A stretch of 20,914 bases of DNA from Welwitschia mirabilis (GCA_051453625.1 JBOZIK010000001.1:161469800-161490713), one strand, 5' to 3'. Positions 10,014-19,850 are shown, counted from the first letter of the stretch. The notes: generated by a model not told the origin, from the letters alone. Program-made: numbers and translations.

Positions 10014-11383
10014 TTGGTTTAATTTTATCAAGGTAGCAAAGTGAAAACAAAGCAAAGAAAGATTGAAAATCCCTAATTTTCATTAAAGATCATTCTTTTC
10101 CACTTGTGATGGCTTGAAATAACCAATTGGAAGAAAGAATAAGAAATGAAAATAAAAGAAAACTAAAGGTAAAAGTTAAGAAAGTGAAAAAATAATTGAA
10201 GGAAAAATAAAAAAATTTTGATGTAAAAATAGGCTTACTAATGCATTGAAAATGAAGAGAAAGATGAAATAGAACTGTAAGAAAAAGTCAGATGCAGTAA
10301 GAGAATTAAAGAAAAAATACTAATTAGGATAGATAGCAATACCAACAAAATGCAGAGACATGGACAAGGCAAACACAAACGATCTTGTAGTAGTGTGAAG
10401 GTTATAGAAACTATGACTACTTGATGTATAGGATTCAAAATGTATAGGTTTGTATAGAAAGTAGATAAAAATATGGACTATTGAGTGATTACATTTTATC
10501 AATAATTTGGATTAATTTTATCTTAAATTTAGACATGTATAGATGGATTAAATCATTAAAAACATCATATATTTCTTGATGCACTTTTTATAAAAGGAAA
10601 AAGAAGGGAATATGACTTAATATAAATAGTGAAAGTAAATGAAAATGAGATGAAATGAAATAACAAATCCTACTATGCATCCTATGATTAAATGATACAT
10701 GATGAATGCAAGCTAATAGTCTTATTCATTTACATAACTTTTGGTGGGTATTTTACTTAGAAAAAGAAAAGTATATATTTGTAAGTTCTTGTAAATTTAA
10801 AACTAACCAAACAATCTCAAGTTTAATTTTTTAAAACAAGTAAATAAAAAATTTCTCTAATCCCATCTTAATTTCATTCCTTTTATCCCTCTTTCATGGA
10901 TAACCTATTTTTAACAATTTGATCATATTGAGAATTTGGTGTTGTAATACTTCCTTCTGATATATTTAACATGTTGTACAAGAAGGATTTAGTGCTACAT
11001 TACCAAGAAGCATCTATATCCCTGATGTACATAATCGTATAAAAAATAAATTGTTAGAGCTACATTTCTAGTAGATGTTTATAACCTTAATGAAGTTAAA
11101 TAATCCAATAGAAATTATTAAAAAAATGTGCTATAAGAGCTTTAAGAGTTTTTCTTGATTTACCTTTTTCTTCATTATTTATTTTTTTCTTTTTATTTTT
11201 ATAGCACATGAAAGGGGTCATTGGCTCATCAACCTAAGAGAAGAATGATTTATTTCCATGAATGCTTTAAAATTAAAAAAACATAATGAAAGAAGAAAAT
11301 CCATGTTTTTCTTTAATTCCAAATTAGAGATCTTTGAGTGCATGCAAATCTTAAAAAAGAATTTGAAAAATTCAAAGGAGTAG

Positions 11384-11384
<1 letters not shown>
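10014..11384. other. Outer right arm and AT-rich sequence, no gene
   Basis: Up to about 10450 this still pairs with the outer left arm. From there to 11384 I see no protein similarity on either strand. Short minus-strand frames at 10238-10502 are low-complexity Leu/Ser/Ile sequence. I looked specifically for reverse transcriptase and integrase motifs and found none. Confidence 0.45.

Positions 11385-11429
<45 letters not shown>
11385..11429. repeat. (TA)n microsatellite, about 22 units
   Basis: Uninterrupted alternating TA over 45 bp. The frames crossing it (poly-Tyr/Ile) are repeat translations, not genes. Confidence 0.97.
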
Positions 11430-11433
<4 letters not shown>

Positions 11434-11699
11434 AATACAAAATTTCAACTAAGCTTTGAAAAGGTAAATGATTTCTTTATTTATGAATTAAAGGAAAGAT
11501 CATTAACTAGGATCATTGAGTCTCATAAAATCATAAGATAATAGAAGAGGTGGATGAAATGTAGATGATAAAGGATTATATTAAGGTTATTTAAATGAGT
11601 GGAAATGGCTAAAGTGAGGATACAATTAATGAGTATAGTTAGGATTTTCTACAAAAATGAATCCTTAAATACATTAATTTTTTATATTTTAATTAAACA

Positions 11700-13290
11700 T
11701 TCTGAGGCTAGAGTAGAAAATGCTAATTTAATCTCATTTTATAAAACTAGTTAAACTCACAAGAACGATATGTACACATGGATGAGGAGGAAAAATTTGA
11801 ATGATTAGAATTTTCGCAATCAAAAGGATAGGATGGTTGACCAAGTAATAAATTAAGTATAAAAAGATTTTCATGATACAACTAGATACATGAGTTGAAA
11901 AAGGCAAGAAGGATATGGGAATAATACTCATTAGGATTCAAACATCCTAAATCATAAGAGGACTATCCTATTACTTTATCTTACTTAACCAATAATTCTT
12001 GCAAATTTTTTTTTGGATGAAGATATAGATGAATTAGAGATCAAAGAATAAAAAGGATCATCGTCAAGGATATATCTAAGGTCTTTAAAAGATAAGTCCA
12101 TATTAAAAAAAGGATCATTTTTAAGATTAACATGTAGATCATAATCCAAGAAAGATAGAGAAAGAAAGAAAATGTTTTTCTCATAAGAAGAAGGATCAAA
12201 ATCATTAATACTTTAAATAAACTCTACTCCTTCGAATTGATTAGGTTGTTTTATAGTATTAAATATATTCAATGATATATTTATATTACTAAATGGAATA
12301 TCCATAAGACCATTTTTTTTAATTAATACAAGCATTAGAAGTAGTAATAAAAATTCATTCCAAGATGATAGGAATGGTATCATTTCTAGTTTTTTTAAAT
12401 CTCAAAAAAGTACAAATTCAATGCTTAAATAGTCACATTCTCTACTATTTCCAAAGTTGATTTTAAAGAATTATCAGTCAATTATAATTAGAGTTTTGTA
12501 TTGTTAAGATCATTTAGACTAAGATCCTTATAAATATGTTAAGGTAAAAAAATAATACTAGGTTGAAGATCTAATAAGGCTTGTTGAAATTTTTTATTCC
12601 TAATGATAATGTCTATGTTAGGAAATCCTAGATCTCTATATTTTGGGAAGATTATGTTTAGGATGATGAAATTGGTTTCTTAAGCAAGGAAGGCTTTACT
12701 TTTTACATTTATCATCTAGTATAGGAATGTACTTTTTTAATGACATCGATAAAAGGTATATTAATCTTTACTTCATTAAAAGGTTTTAGTTCTTATTATT
12801 ACTTCCTAGTCAATTGAATTTTTATAAGTTATTTAAAAAATGATAGGGGTTCTTTGTAAGTTGAGATAAACTTCTTCTACTTCATGTTTCTTCTATACAT
12901 TTTCCTTACTTTTAGGATAATTTTGTTATGCTTGTTTTCCTTGTGATTGTTTCTTCTATCTTTTTGTCTATTTATTTTTTACTTCTCAAATGTATTACAT
13001 TAGTTTCCTTGATTTATGTACCTTCCATCAAATTACAACTACTAAGCTGGGCTTATGTATAGTAGGAATCTTTTCCTTCTCATATTAGTTAAGTGATATA
13101 AGGATATGTGTGGTGGTTTGACTTAGTTGTTATATTTCTTATTCTAACTATTGTAATGTGGAAGAGGTTTATTAGTTGAATTATTACTTTGAGGTATTGA
13201 CATGATGTTTAGATTCTATAGACTTATGAAGTATATCCTCTAAAGAAGAATTAAGGATCATTGAACTTAGAGGGAAGGGATGAATGTGGT
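11700..13290 (-). pseudogene. Gag C-terminus and aspartic protease relic, Athila/Tat-type Ty3/gypsy
   Basis: Minus strand, several frames with many stops. From about 13250 it reads like the spacer after Gag (SLEDILHKSIESKHH, then KEKIPTIHKPS). Next come FIDVIKKVHSYT and PKYRDLGFPNIDI, then ALLDLQPSIIFLP (Asp codon 12569-12571), HIYKDLSLNDL, and a flap-like LTDNSLKSTLEIVENV. Later come IPIIL and SNACIN, with NIFNTIKQPNQFEGVEF in a shifted frame. Order and spacing match the protease of non-chromoviral Ty3/gypsy elements, but the active-site D-L/T-G has become D-L-Q. Sequence from about 12180 to 11700 continues without recognisable domains. No RT or integrase follows, so the element is truncated or interrupted. 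Possible host element: the TGTTGG family whose LTRs lie at 3383 and 14439 on the same strand. Confidence 0.7.
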
Positions 13291-13299
13291 CCACCAAAT

Positions 13300-14439
13300 T
13301 AAAACATTATTAAAAACAAATTAAACTTTATTAAAAATAGATTAAACTTTACACAATACAAACCCTACTAGATTAAGGTGATTTCCCAACATAGGAATGT
13401 CCACACGTAGAGGGTGGCTTCATATCACATCTTTAGATATCCTTAACCTATAAATAGTGGTTTTGAAGCACCACTAACCTTACATGTAACTGAGATGCTC
13501 CTTACAAGTAGTATTATTTTCCACTTAGGGATTTACAATAAACCAAAGTAGAAGTGTATGCATAAGAACTTATAGAAATACATCTATACAAGGGCTATTT
13601 TATAGTTTAGAAATCCTAACAAGGGATCCTAAGAATAAAAGTAAGAAATGCACTACAATATGTGTATCCAAAAATTTGATATTCCTTATAATTTAAGTAC
13701 CAATAGACAATGACATCAAAAAGCAAGAAGCCTAAAAAGATGTTACTTTAAATAAAACTTGAGTTCTCCCTTGTTATCAGCACTCATGAATGTTTTAGAT
13801 TAGAGTAATCATCCATATGAGTCAATTAATTTTCATCTCTCTTTGTACTCTTTATACATTTGATGTATTACTTGCATTTACCCTAAAAAGATAATTGTTT
13901 AAAACCATTTAAATACTATGTAATGGATATAAATGACTAGGTTTTTATTGTCCAATAGCTATTTTTTATTCAAAATTTTAGGATATATGTCTTTAAAATA
14001 GTAGATGTCTCTGTAAAATAGATTCATCCTTTTTTAGTTCAGCACAGATGTCTTTAATTCTCTAAACATATTCCATTAAATAAAGTAGTATAGATGTCTA
14101 TAATTTAATAGATATTTTTTATTAGTCTCAACATCTTGATTAAGTATAGATATATTTGATATTATAAATAACTTTACCTATTTGATGAAGTCTAGTTTTA
14201 TGTAACTGTCTTTGAAATTATAAAAGTATTTTAAATAGACATATTCACATATGTATATTTATTTAGTTAATTATATTTATCCTTCATAAAATTTGAACCA
14301 AAAATTCTATATAATATGAACTTAAGGTTTACTTGGACTGATCCTTTTTGAAATTAGGTGTCCTCTAATTTTACCTGTCTACACATTAGACACATCATTT
14401 CTAATAAATGAAATCATCAAAACTAGGATTATATCAATA
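13300..14439 (-). mobile_element. Minus-strand LTR, TGTTGG family (second copy)
   Basis: On the minus strand it begins TATTGATATAATCCTAG (a decayed TGTTGG start), then TTTTGATGATTTCATTTAT, and is preceded by the polypurine tract 14440-14453. It holds the AGATGTCT-type motif array. Towards its lower end it carries TTCAAAACCACTATTTATAG, then GGAAATCACCTTAATCTAG and AGGGTTTGTATTGTG, which look like U5. The lower edge is estimated. It could be the 3' LTR of the element that carries relic C, the 5' LTR of the gag-pro relic below it, or a shared LTR. Confidence 0.6.
13988..14142. repeat. Array of diverged AGATGTCT motifs
   Basis: ATGTCTTT near 13988 and AGATGTCT at about 14005, 14047 and 14092 are followed by a weak AACATCTT near 14130. 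The last spacings are about 42-45 bp. The inverse form TAGACATCT recurs in the LTR at 2520-3383. The two forms are the two deamination products expected from a palindromic AGACGTCT. Confidence 0.5.
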
Positions 14440-14453
14440 ATCTCCCTTTTTTT
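14440..14453 (-). other. Polypurine tract
   Basis: AAAAAAAGGGAGAT on the minus strand, immediately before the LTR start at 14439. The A-run/GGGAGAT form is typical of plant LTR elements and is the best purine tract in the window. Confidence 0.7.
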
Positions 14454-14849
14454 AATGATATTCAAATCTTGGTAAATATCATTAGGACAATCATCTTTTA
14501 TAAATTAGCTTAAGGTAGCTTAATGTAAGAATGTAAGAGAGAATATAATGTATTACATGAGGCATGATATACATTTTAATAGTTTAAAATAATTTGTTAA
14601 TCACACATAATCATTTATAGAATAGTGATTAAGAAAAGGTATAAATTATTAAACACATGTTAAAGCATAAGTATCTTGCATGTAAAAAAAAAATAATAAT
14701 AAACATTAAAGATCATGAAATGTGTACTAATAATATATAGTAATCATCCATAGTGATGTTGCTCATAGGAAGTCCAATTCATCTATCTTAAGTTTACATC
14801 CTTTAGACTCATACATAATGTCCAATAGTTTTTAATGTTATTTCCCCTT
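14454..14849. other. 3' untranslated part between relic C and its LTR
   Basis: AT-rich and free of readable coding sequence. On the minus strand a short TTTCAAAAAGGGGAAAT stretch near 14850 marks the approximate end of relic C's tail. Confidence 0.4.
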
Positions 14850-16560
14850 TTTGAAAAACACAAAAAGAAGCTAATCACTGATTACTAAGGCACTAGTATG
14901 CTAAGTACCATCTCTTGCATTATCACTATCATTGTCACTATCCCTGATGGTAGAGATTTGGATGACATATAAAGAAGAAGAGATGGGTGGAGGTATGTAT
15001 CACTTCCTAGATGATTACTATAATAACTTACCTTAGCCCAGAGAGATCTATCTTCTCATATGTAAGAACATATGAAGGGTAATAAAAGTGCTAAAGAAGC
15101 TAGTAGTTACTGTCTCAACAAAATCATTAGCTAAAAGTGAAGTAATGCTAAGAGGTGGAGTAGTGCTAAGACATGAATCATGAATGGAAATTATAGGATG
15201 TGTTGATGAAGAAGTAATGTGAGGTGGAGATGGTAGATGAGATGAAGATGAAGGTTTTTCAGGATAATAAATGGGTAATTTGTGATAAGGCCTTTGAAAT
15301 ATAAGAAGTTGATCATTAGAGCTCTCAGAGTTTGTCTACTATTCTTTCTATGCCTATGCCAGAGCTAGTATTCCTCTTGTAGCTATGTTAGAATTGAGTT
15401 CTCCTCTTATTCTTATGCCTCTTCTACTATGGACTCTGATGAATTAATATTTGCTACATGTACTAAAGTCATATCTTGTAGAGAAGGTGTTAGAGGTGCC
15501 TCTACCTCTAATATATCCTTTGAATTAGACTAATTGGGATTTTCCATGGATTCCCAACTACCTATAAGAGCCTCTTCTTCACTAGCTATGTAACAGTGCT
15601 TCTTAAACCTCAAGATATTTTGTTTAATCTTTTCTACCATCTTAGCAATAACCTTGAAAACCTTCTTTACTAATGATGAATCATGAGTATTTGAAGAGTA
15701 AGAGAACTAAAATTATTTCTTAGAAGATCTCTCACTTGTGCCTTTACCTGTTAGTACTGGTGCTTACTAGTTCTCACTAAACTCTAAAAGTGGATTTTTA
15801 GAATGAATAATATTAATCTATTACATTAAGATACTGACATTACTAATAATCATAATAATCAAGAAAGTGTGACTAATATTTAACCCTTATGAAAAGAGTA
15901 ATTATATTCATACATAAAATAAATCTAAAATTAATCATTATCCCTTTGAAAAGGTAATAAACCATCAAAGTCTACATTAGGATATAATAGCTATAGTTAC
16001 CTCTCTAAACAAGTACATTATAGAAGGTAATTAAACTCAAAATAGATGCATCTCGTACCATATCTTTGCATTTGATAATCTCATAAAAAATCATCCTTAA
16101 ATGCCCAAATAGCACATTTCTTAATGAATACCATGAAATATGAATAGCATGGCATGTGAAAATATCATTAAAAAAATGCACATATAATTGTGGAAGCGCT
16201 AAATCATCTATACTAATCATGAAACTTATGAAACTAGATGCATGAAATAGAGAAGTACCTCATACTTAAATTTTAAAAGTTCCAGTGATATCATCTACCT
16301 CATGAATATTAGCATAGAATTTCCTAACAATGGACTTTGGAATGCCCTTCTCTAATTAGACTACCATCTCCTAAGCAAGACAAGAGAAATAATCAAGAAG
16401 CTAATGTTTCCTATGCTTTTGTAACCCAAGAGCCCATTTTGAAATAATAGAGTTTCTATTCCAAGTTTTAAAATGTTTTATGGTTAAACCATGATAGAAC
16501 TAGGGCTTATTATATGGTCTGTGGATTTCTATGATAGATTCCTTTTTCTTTTAGGTACCA
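14850..16560 (-). pseudogene. Relic C: plant-transposon-type ORF upstream of the 14439 LTR
   Basis: On the minus strand, one frame reads FKTWNRNSIISKWALGLQKH, then KGIPKSIVRKFYANIHEVDD and GTFK. After stops comes a 71-residue open segment (16220-16005) with VHFFNDIFTCHAIHIS, WYSLRNVLFGHLRMIFYEII and KCKDMVRDASI. The sequence then becomes Ser/Pro/Thr-rich with acidic patches (SSSHLPSPPHITSSS near 15240-15200). 'RKFYANI' followed by an acidic/GTFK patch is the recognisable core of the 'putative plant transposon protein' domain; A and B show a looser version (EFYRN, KFYQN). Many stops, no intact frame. Its position just before a polypurine tract and LTR marks it as an extra 3' ORF of a retroelement. 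Function unknown. Confidence 0.6.
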
Positions 16561-16845
16561 AAGGGCTTCATTCTCACATTTTTTAATGAAAATAATAAGA
16601 AGAACTAATTCTTTAATAAGAAAATAAAAAACAAGTTGTGAAAAAGAGTCCATGTCAAGAAAAGAGCAAGACATCTATGCTAAGAGATCCAAGAAAATCT
16701 ATGTTGAAAAAGACTCTAAAATGGATATGTATTGACTATAAGACTGAAAATATTAGATAGAAATCCATTTCCTAAATAAAAAGGGTTCAAACCTTGATTT
16801 TGGTGTGTTCTTTATCTTTTAATATAGTTCTTGAAAGATGTCTAC
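16561..16845. other. AT-rich sequence between relic C and LTR copy 2
   Basis: No gene visible. It contains two more AGACATCT / AGATGTCT-like sites (about 16669 and 16837); LTR copy 2 begins directly after GATGTCTAC, so it probably inserted into sequence of the motif-bearing family. Confidence 0.45.
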
Positions 16846-17358
16846 TGTTACGCCGCCAACCTATGTGTATTTAATAGGGTATTTTCTATTATTTTGTAGA
16901 TGAATTAATAGATAAATGCTTAGTTCTTATAATAATCAAGAATCGAGATGAAGAAAATGAAAACATGCAATTTATAAATAAATTACAAGCATTTCATATA
17001 GATATGGATAAATGTTATTTTTGGATAATTATTCCTACAAACAATGAGTGATCAGACTGACTGAAGATCGACAAAAGCCTATCGTCTATCCAATTGTCTA
17101 GACGTTACTGATGGACGACATCTCAAACAGGGCGATAACAAGTTTACATGCAGTTCATAAGTAGTTAAACGGGAAGCTAAAAATATATCTCATTATTAGT
17201 ATTCATCATCTCCTACTTCATTCGAATGACTAGAGGACAATACTATTCTCTCTCACTTTTACCGAATGTTTTCCTTAAGTTGTTTCCACTTCTTTATGAC
17301 ATTACTTTAAATGTTAGCTAGGGTTTCTCCTCTACTTCTTTGTCAGTTTCCCTTCCTT
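16846..17358 (+). mobile_element. Athila-like LTR, copy 2, truncated by a gap
   Basis: Starts TGTTACGCCGCCAAC and aligns without net length change to copy 3 (18763-19275), both 513 bp, at roughly 85-90% identity by eye. It ends in a pyrimidine-rich TTTCCCTTCCTT just before where copy 3 has its TATA box, so promoter, R and U5 fall in or beyond the gap. Copy 2 retains 11 CpGs over this length; copy 3 has 3. No polypurine tract precedes it, so it may be a 5' LTR or a solo LTR. Confidence 0.85.
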
Positions 17359-17458
17359 NNNNNNNNNNNNNNNNNNNNNNNNNNNNNNNNNNNNNNNNNN
17401 NNNNNNNNNNNNNNNNNNNNNNNNNNNNNNNNNNNNNNNNNNNNNNNNNNNNNNNNNN
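17359..17458. other. Assembly gap, 100 N (probably unknown size)
   Basis: A run of exactly 100 N is a common placeholder for a join of unknown length. Sequence resuming at 17459 does not match the continuation seen in LTR copy 3, so real sequence is missing. Confidence 0.97.
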
Positions 17459-17545
17459 GGTGGTGTGGGAGGGGCAGGAGAGAGATGGTAGAGGGAGAGA
17501 GAGAGAGAGAGTTGGAGGGAGAGAACAAAAGAGAGAAATAATTGT
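17459..17545. repeat. GA-rich low-complexity block with (GA)n
   Basis: G/A-rich for about 85 bp, with an uninterrupted GA run at 17495-17511. Reading frames here (Arg/Glu/Gly) are compositional artefacts. The pyrimidine-rich left edge and purine-rich right edge of the gap suggest low complexity caused the break. Confidence 0.85.
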
Positions 17546-18762
17546 TGGAACCCTAAAAATAAATGTATAATTATTAAAATTTATCAAACATTTTAATTAA
17601 AACTAAAAAACTATAAAGAAACCTAGATGGATTATTATTATTATTATCTCTAATTTACTATCAACATAAAGATATCATGTGACATTAATGAGAAATAAAT
17701 GAAGAAATAGATTCCAATAAATTTCTATAAGACATTTATATAAGAAAGATAATACATCATATTATTAAAAATTTAGCATGTAAATGTAAAGGAAAAAGAA
17801 TATAAGGATATTATACAACATAGGTGGATCAATATTAAAATAATTATCTAGAACTAATAAGACATCTTCTTAAATAGAATTTTCTTCATAGAAATAAATA
17901 ATAAATTCTTAAAATAGATGATTTTTATATGAAATTTGTTTGGTGTAGAAAATATCATGAAGAGAATTATGAAAAATATGATACCTCTTTTATCCAAAGA
18001 GAAAAGGTAGTGTAGAATGTATTATTATAGGATGAAACTATTCCAAAAACTTATCTTTTCTACATTAGTTATAAGTAAAGGAAATTCTTCAACATAATCA
18101 TTTCTCATTTCATAATGTATGAATTTGAGGAAAACAATATTTCATCTTTTCATATCATAATTGAATAAATAATAACAGGAAAAAAACATTTATCAATTAG
18201 GTAATAAAAAATAAAATTAAAAAAAAGTGCTCATATAGTACATATATGCTTATGTTAATTACACCAACTAGAGTTACTACATAGAACATCTAGGAAAGAA
18301 TGATGCATTTTACATTATGCATTAGAGTTGGAGATCATGAATATACTTAATTAAAAAATTTATTGCAAATCCTAGAATAGGCATAAAATGTAAAATACAT
18401 TATTTTTTATCAAATGAACTTTACACACACACACACACACACACATACACAAAAACACACACACATATTTATAAGGTCATATATATTTCAGATCTAAAAA
18501 ATAATTACATCATTGTCCATCTTAGTGGTACATTTATCCTTTATCATTAAGCTATAAAGATTTAAAAAACTGCATAAATGGTGAAAAGACTATTAATAAT
18601 AATAGTAATAAAAAGAAGTTAGTAGATCACATTCCGTTTCTTATATTATCTGCCATAGGTTATCATGCATTTTTCTCTATGAAAGAAGTAAAAGATGGCT
18701 TACATTCTTTCATTTTAAAGAACATTTTTAGCATTATTTACTTTGATGATTTTTGTGAGATA
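17546..18762. other. AT-rich sequence with microsatellites, no gene seen
   Basis: Contains an (ATT)n run at 17631-17647 and an AC-rich microsatellite at 18423-18465. I translated the minus strand around 17700-18150 and found only stop-rich sequence. It need not be the interior of any element, because LTR copy 3 has its own downstream primer site and gag. Confidence 0.5.
18423..18465. repeat. (AC)n microsatellite, interrupted
   Basis: About 12 uninterrupted AC units followed by ATACAC, an A-run and a further AC run. Confidence 0.95.
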
Positions 18763-19844
18763 TGTTATGCCACCAACTTATGTGTATTTGATAGGGTATT
18801 TTGAGTTGTTTTATAGATGAATTAATAGATAAATGCTTAGTTCTTATGATAATCAAGAATCAAGATGAAGAGAATGAAAACATGCAGTTTACAAATAAAT
18901 TATAAACATTTCATGTAGATATGGATAAATGTTATTTTTGGATAATTATTCCTACAAACAATGAGTGATCAGACTGACTAAAGATCAACAAAAGCCTACT
19001 GTTCACCCCATCGTCTAGACATCGTAAGCAGACAACATCTCAAATAGGATGATAACAAGTTCACATGTAGTTCATAAGAAGTTAAACTAGAAGCTAAATA
19101 AATATCTCATTATCAGTCTTCGTCATCTCCTACTTCATCCAGGCAACTAGGAGGATGATACTATTCCCTCTCACTTTTACCAAATGTTTTCCCAAGTTGT
19201 TGCTACTTCTTTGTAACTTTACTTTGCATGTTAGCTAGGGTTTCTCCTCTGATTCTTTGTCAGTTTTCCTTCCTTTTCTGTCTATAAATAAAGGTCTCCC
19301 CCTTGATTCCTAATCATCTTTGACAGTACCTGACATTCTCATGACAGAAGATCTTAGGATCAGAGAACCATCTTGTAATCCAGAGAGATGTTACCTTGGT
19401 GTTGGGCAGTGTATCCTTCATTGAAAAATGACTACTTTGTAATACAGATGTTTTTTATGCTTTTAATATGAATTATCCTTTTTGTTTAATATATGCAGGA
19501 ATCTCTCCCTCATAGTTTATGTTGTTTAAGATTTGTGACAGGTTTCTTCTATTATATAGATTATGAGGGTAGCCTTTATCAAGGTTGAGCTTAATTAGAT
19601 TAGGTACATCATTATTTTTTTTGCATTGTTATTTCAATTCCATACATTGTAATTTATTTCGGTAGATTACAGTTACATATTTCTATCTTGAAATCAACTC
19701 CTATATTCCCATACTCTTGGCCTTCGACAGAATTACGACATTTGGTTTACTCCCAACTATACTAGAGTGTTGTATTTATGCATATTATTTATAATTAACA
19801 GGATTTAGATCAAAGCGTGAAATATTAGACAAATATGTACCGCA
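18763..19844 (+). mobile_element. Athila-like 5' LTR, copy 3
   Basis: Starts TGTTATGCCACCAAC, matching copies 1 and 2, and is followed by a tRNA-Asp-type primer-binding site and gag, so it is the 5' LTR of an element that leaves the window to the right. The TATA box is at 19283-19290. Two 3' ends are possible: ACCGCA at 19844, six bases before the primer site (preferred), or TTAACA at 19800, which mirrors the TGTTA start but leaves 50 bp to the primer site. Only the missing 3' LTR can settle this. Length of about 1.04-1.08 kb is plausible for the clade. Confidence 0.8.
19283..19290 (+). promoter_or_regulatory. TATA box of LTR copy 3
   Basis: TATAAATA followed by AAGGTCTCCC, 520 bp into the LTR. 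Transcription would be expected to start around 19315-19320, making U3 about 550 bp. Confidence 0.65.
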
Positions 19845-19850
19845 ATAAAT

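Larger units (their letters stand above)
3390..10450. repeat. Giant imperfect palindrome, two arms of about 3.5 kb meeting at 6841-6866
   Basis: The plus strand of the left arm matches the minus strand of the right arm in the same order over its length. Anchors: 3472-3490 with 10351-10369; 3766-3788 with 9990-10012; the SSHLDM coding block near 4118-4280 with about 9486-9650; a 16-nt identity at 4464-4479 with 9260-9275; the hairpin 5427-5448 with 8305-8326; TATA 6052 with 7636; GTCTTCTAAG at 7279-7288 against CTAAGAAGAC at 6401; CTAGGGTGAT 6755-6764 with 6954-6963. By eye the arms are roughly two-thirds identical with several indels, so the event is old. Each arm is the 3' part of the same retroelement family: ORF, hairpin, purine tract, LTR. 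The outer limits are uncertain by about 100 bp. Confidence 0.8.

Noticed and set aside
10238-10502. Small hydrophobic minus-strand frames as membrane proteins
   Set aside because: Low-complexity Leu/Ser/Ile translations in the outer palindrome arm, overlapping each other, with no conserved frame in the left arm.
11218-11541. Open frames on both strands near 11.3 kb
   Set aside because: They exist because (TA)n lacks stops in some frames; the poly-Ile/Tyr core is repeat translation.
10450-11700. Reverse transcriptase or integrase downstream of the minus-strand protease
   Set aside because: No RT motif with a paired-Asp core and no integrase zinc-binding or catalytic motif was readable; calling pol here would be guesswork.
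11734-11931. 65-residue minus-strand frame as a separate gene
   Set aside because: It lies in the degraded continuation of the gag-pro relic, is short, and shows no recognisable domain.
17311-17587. Arg/Glu-rich or Ser/Leu/Pro-rich frames around the third gap
   Set aside because: Compositional products of a GA-rich block plus Ns.
16846-19844. One small element bounded by the LTRs at 16846 and 18763
   Set aside because: The right-hand LTR has its own primer site and gag downstream, so it is the 5' LTR of another element; no polypurine tract precedes it, and the LTRs differ by more than 10%.
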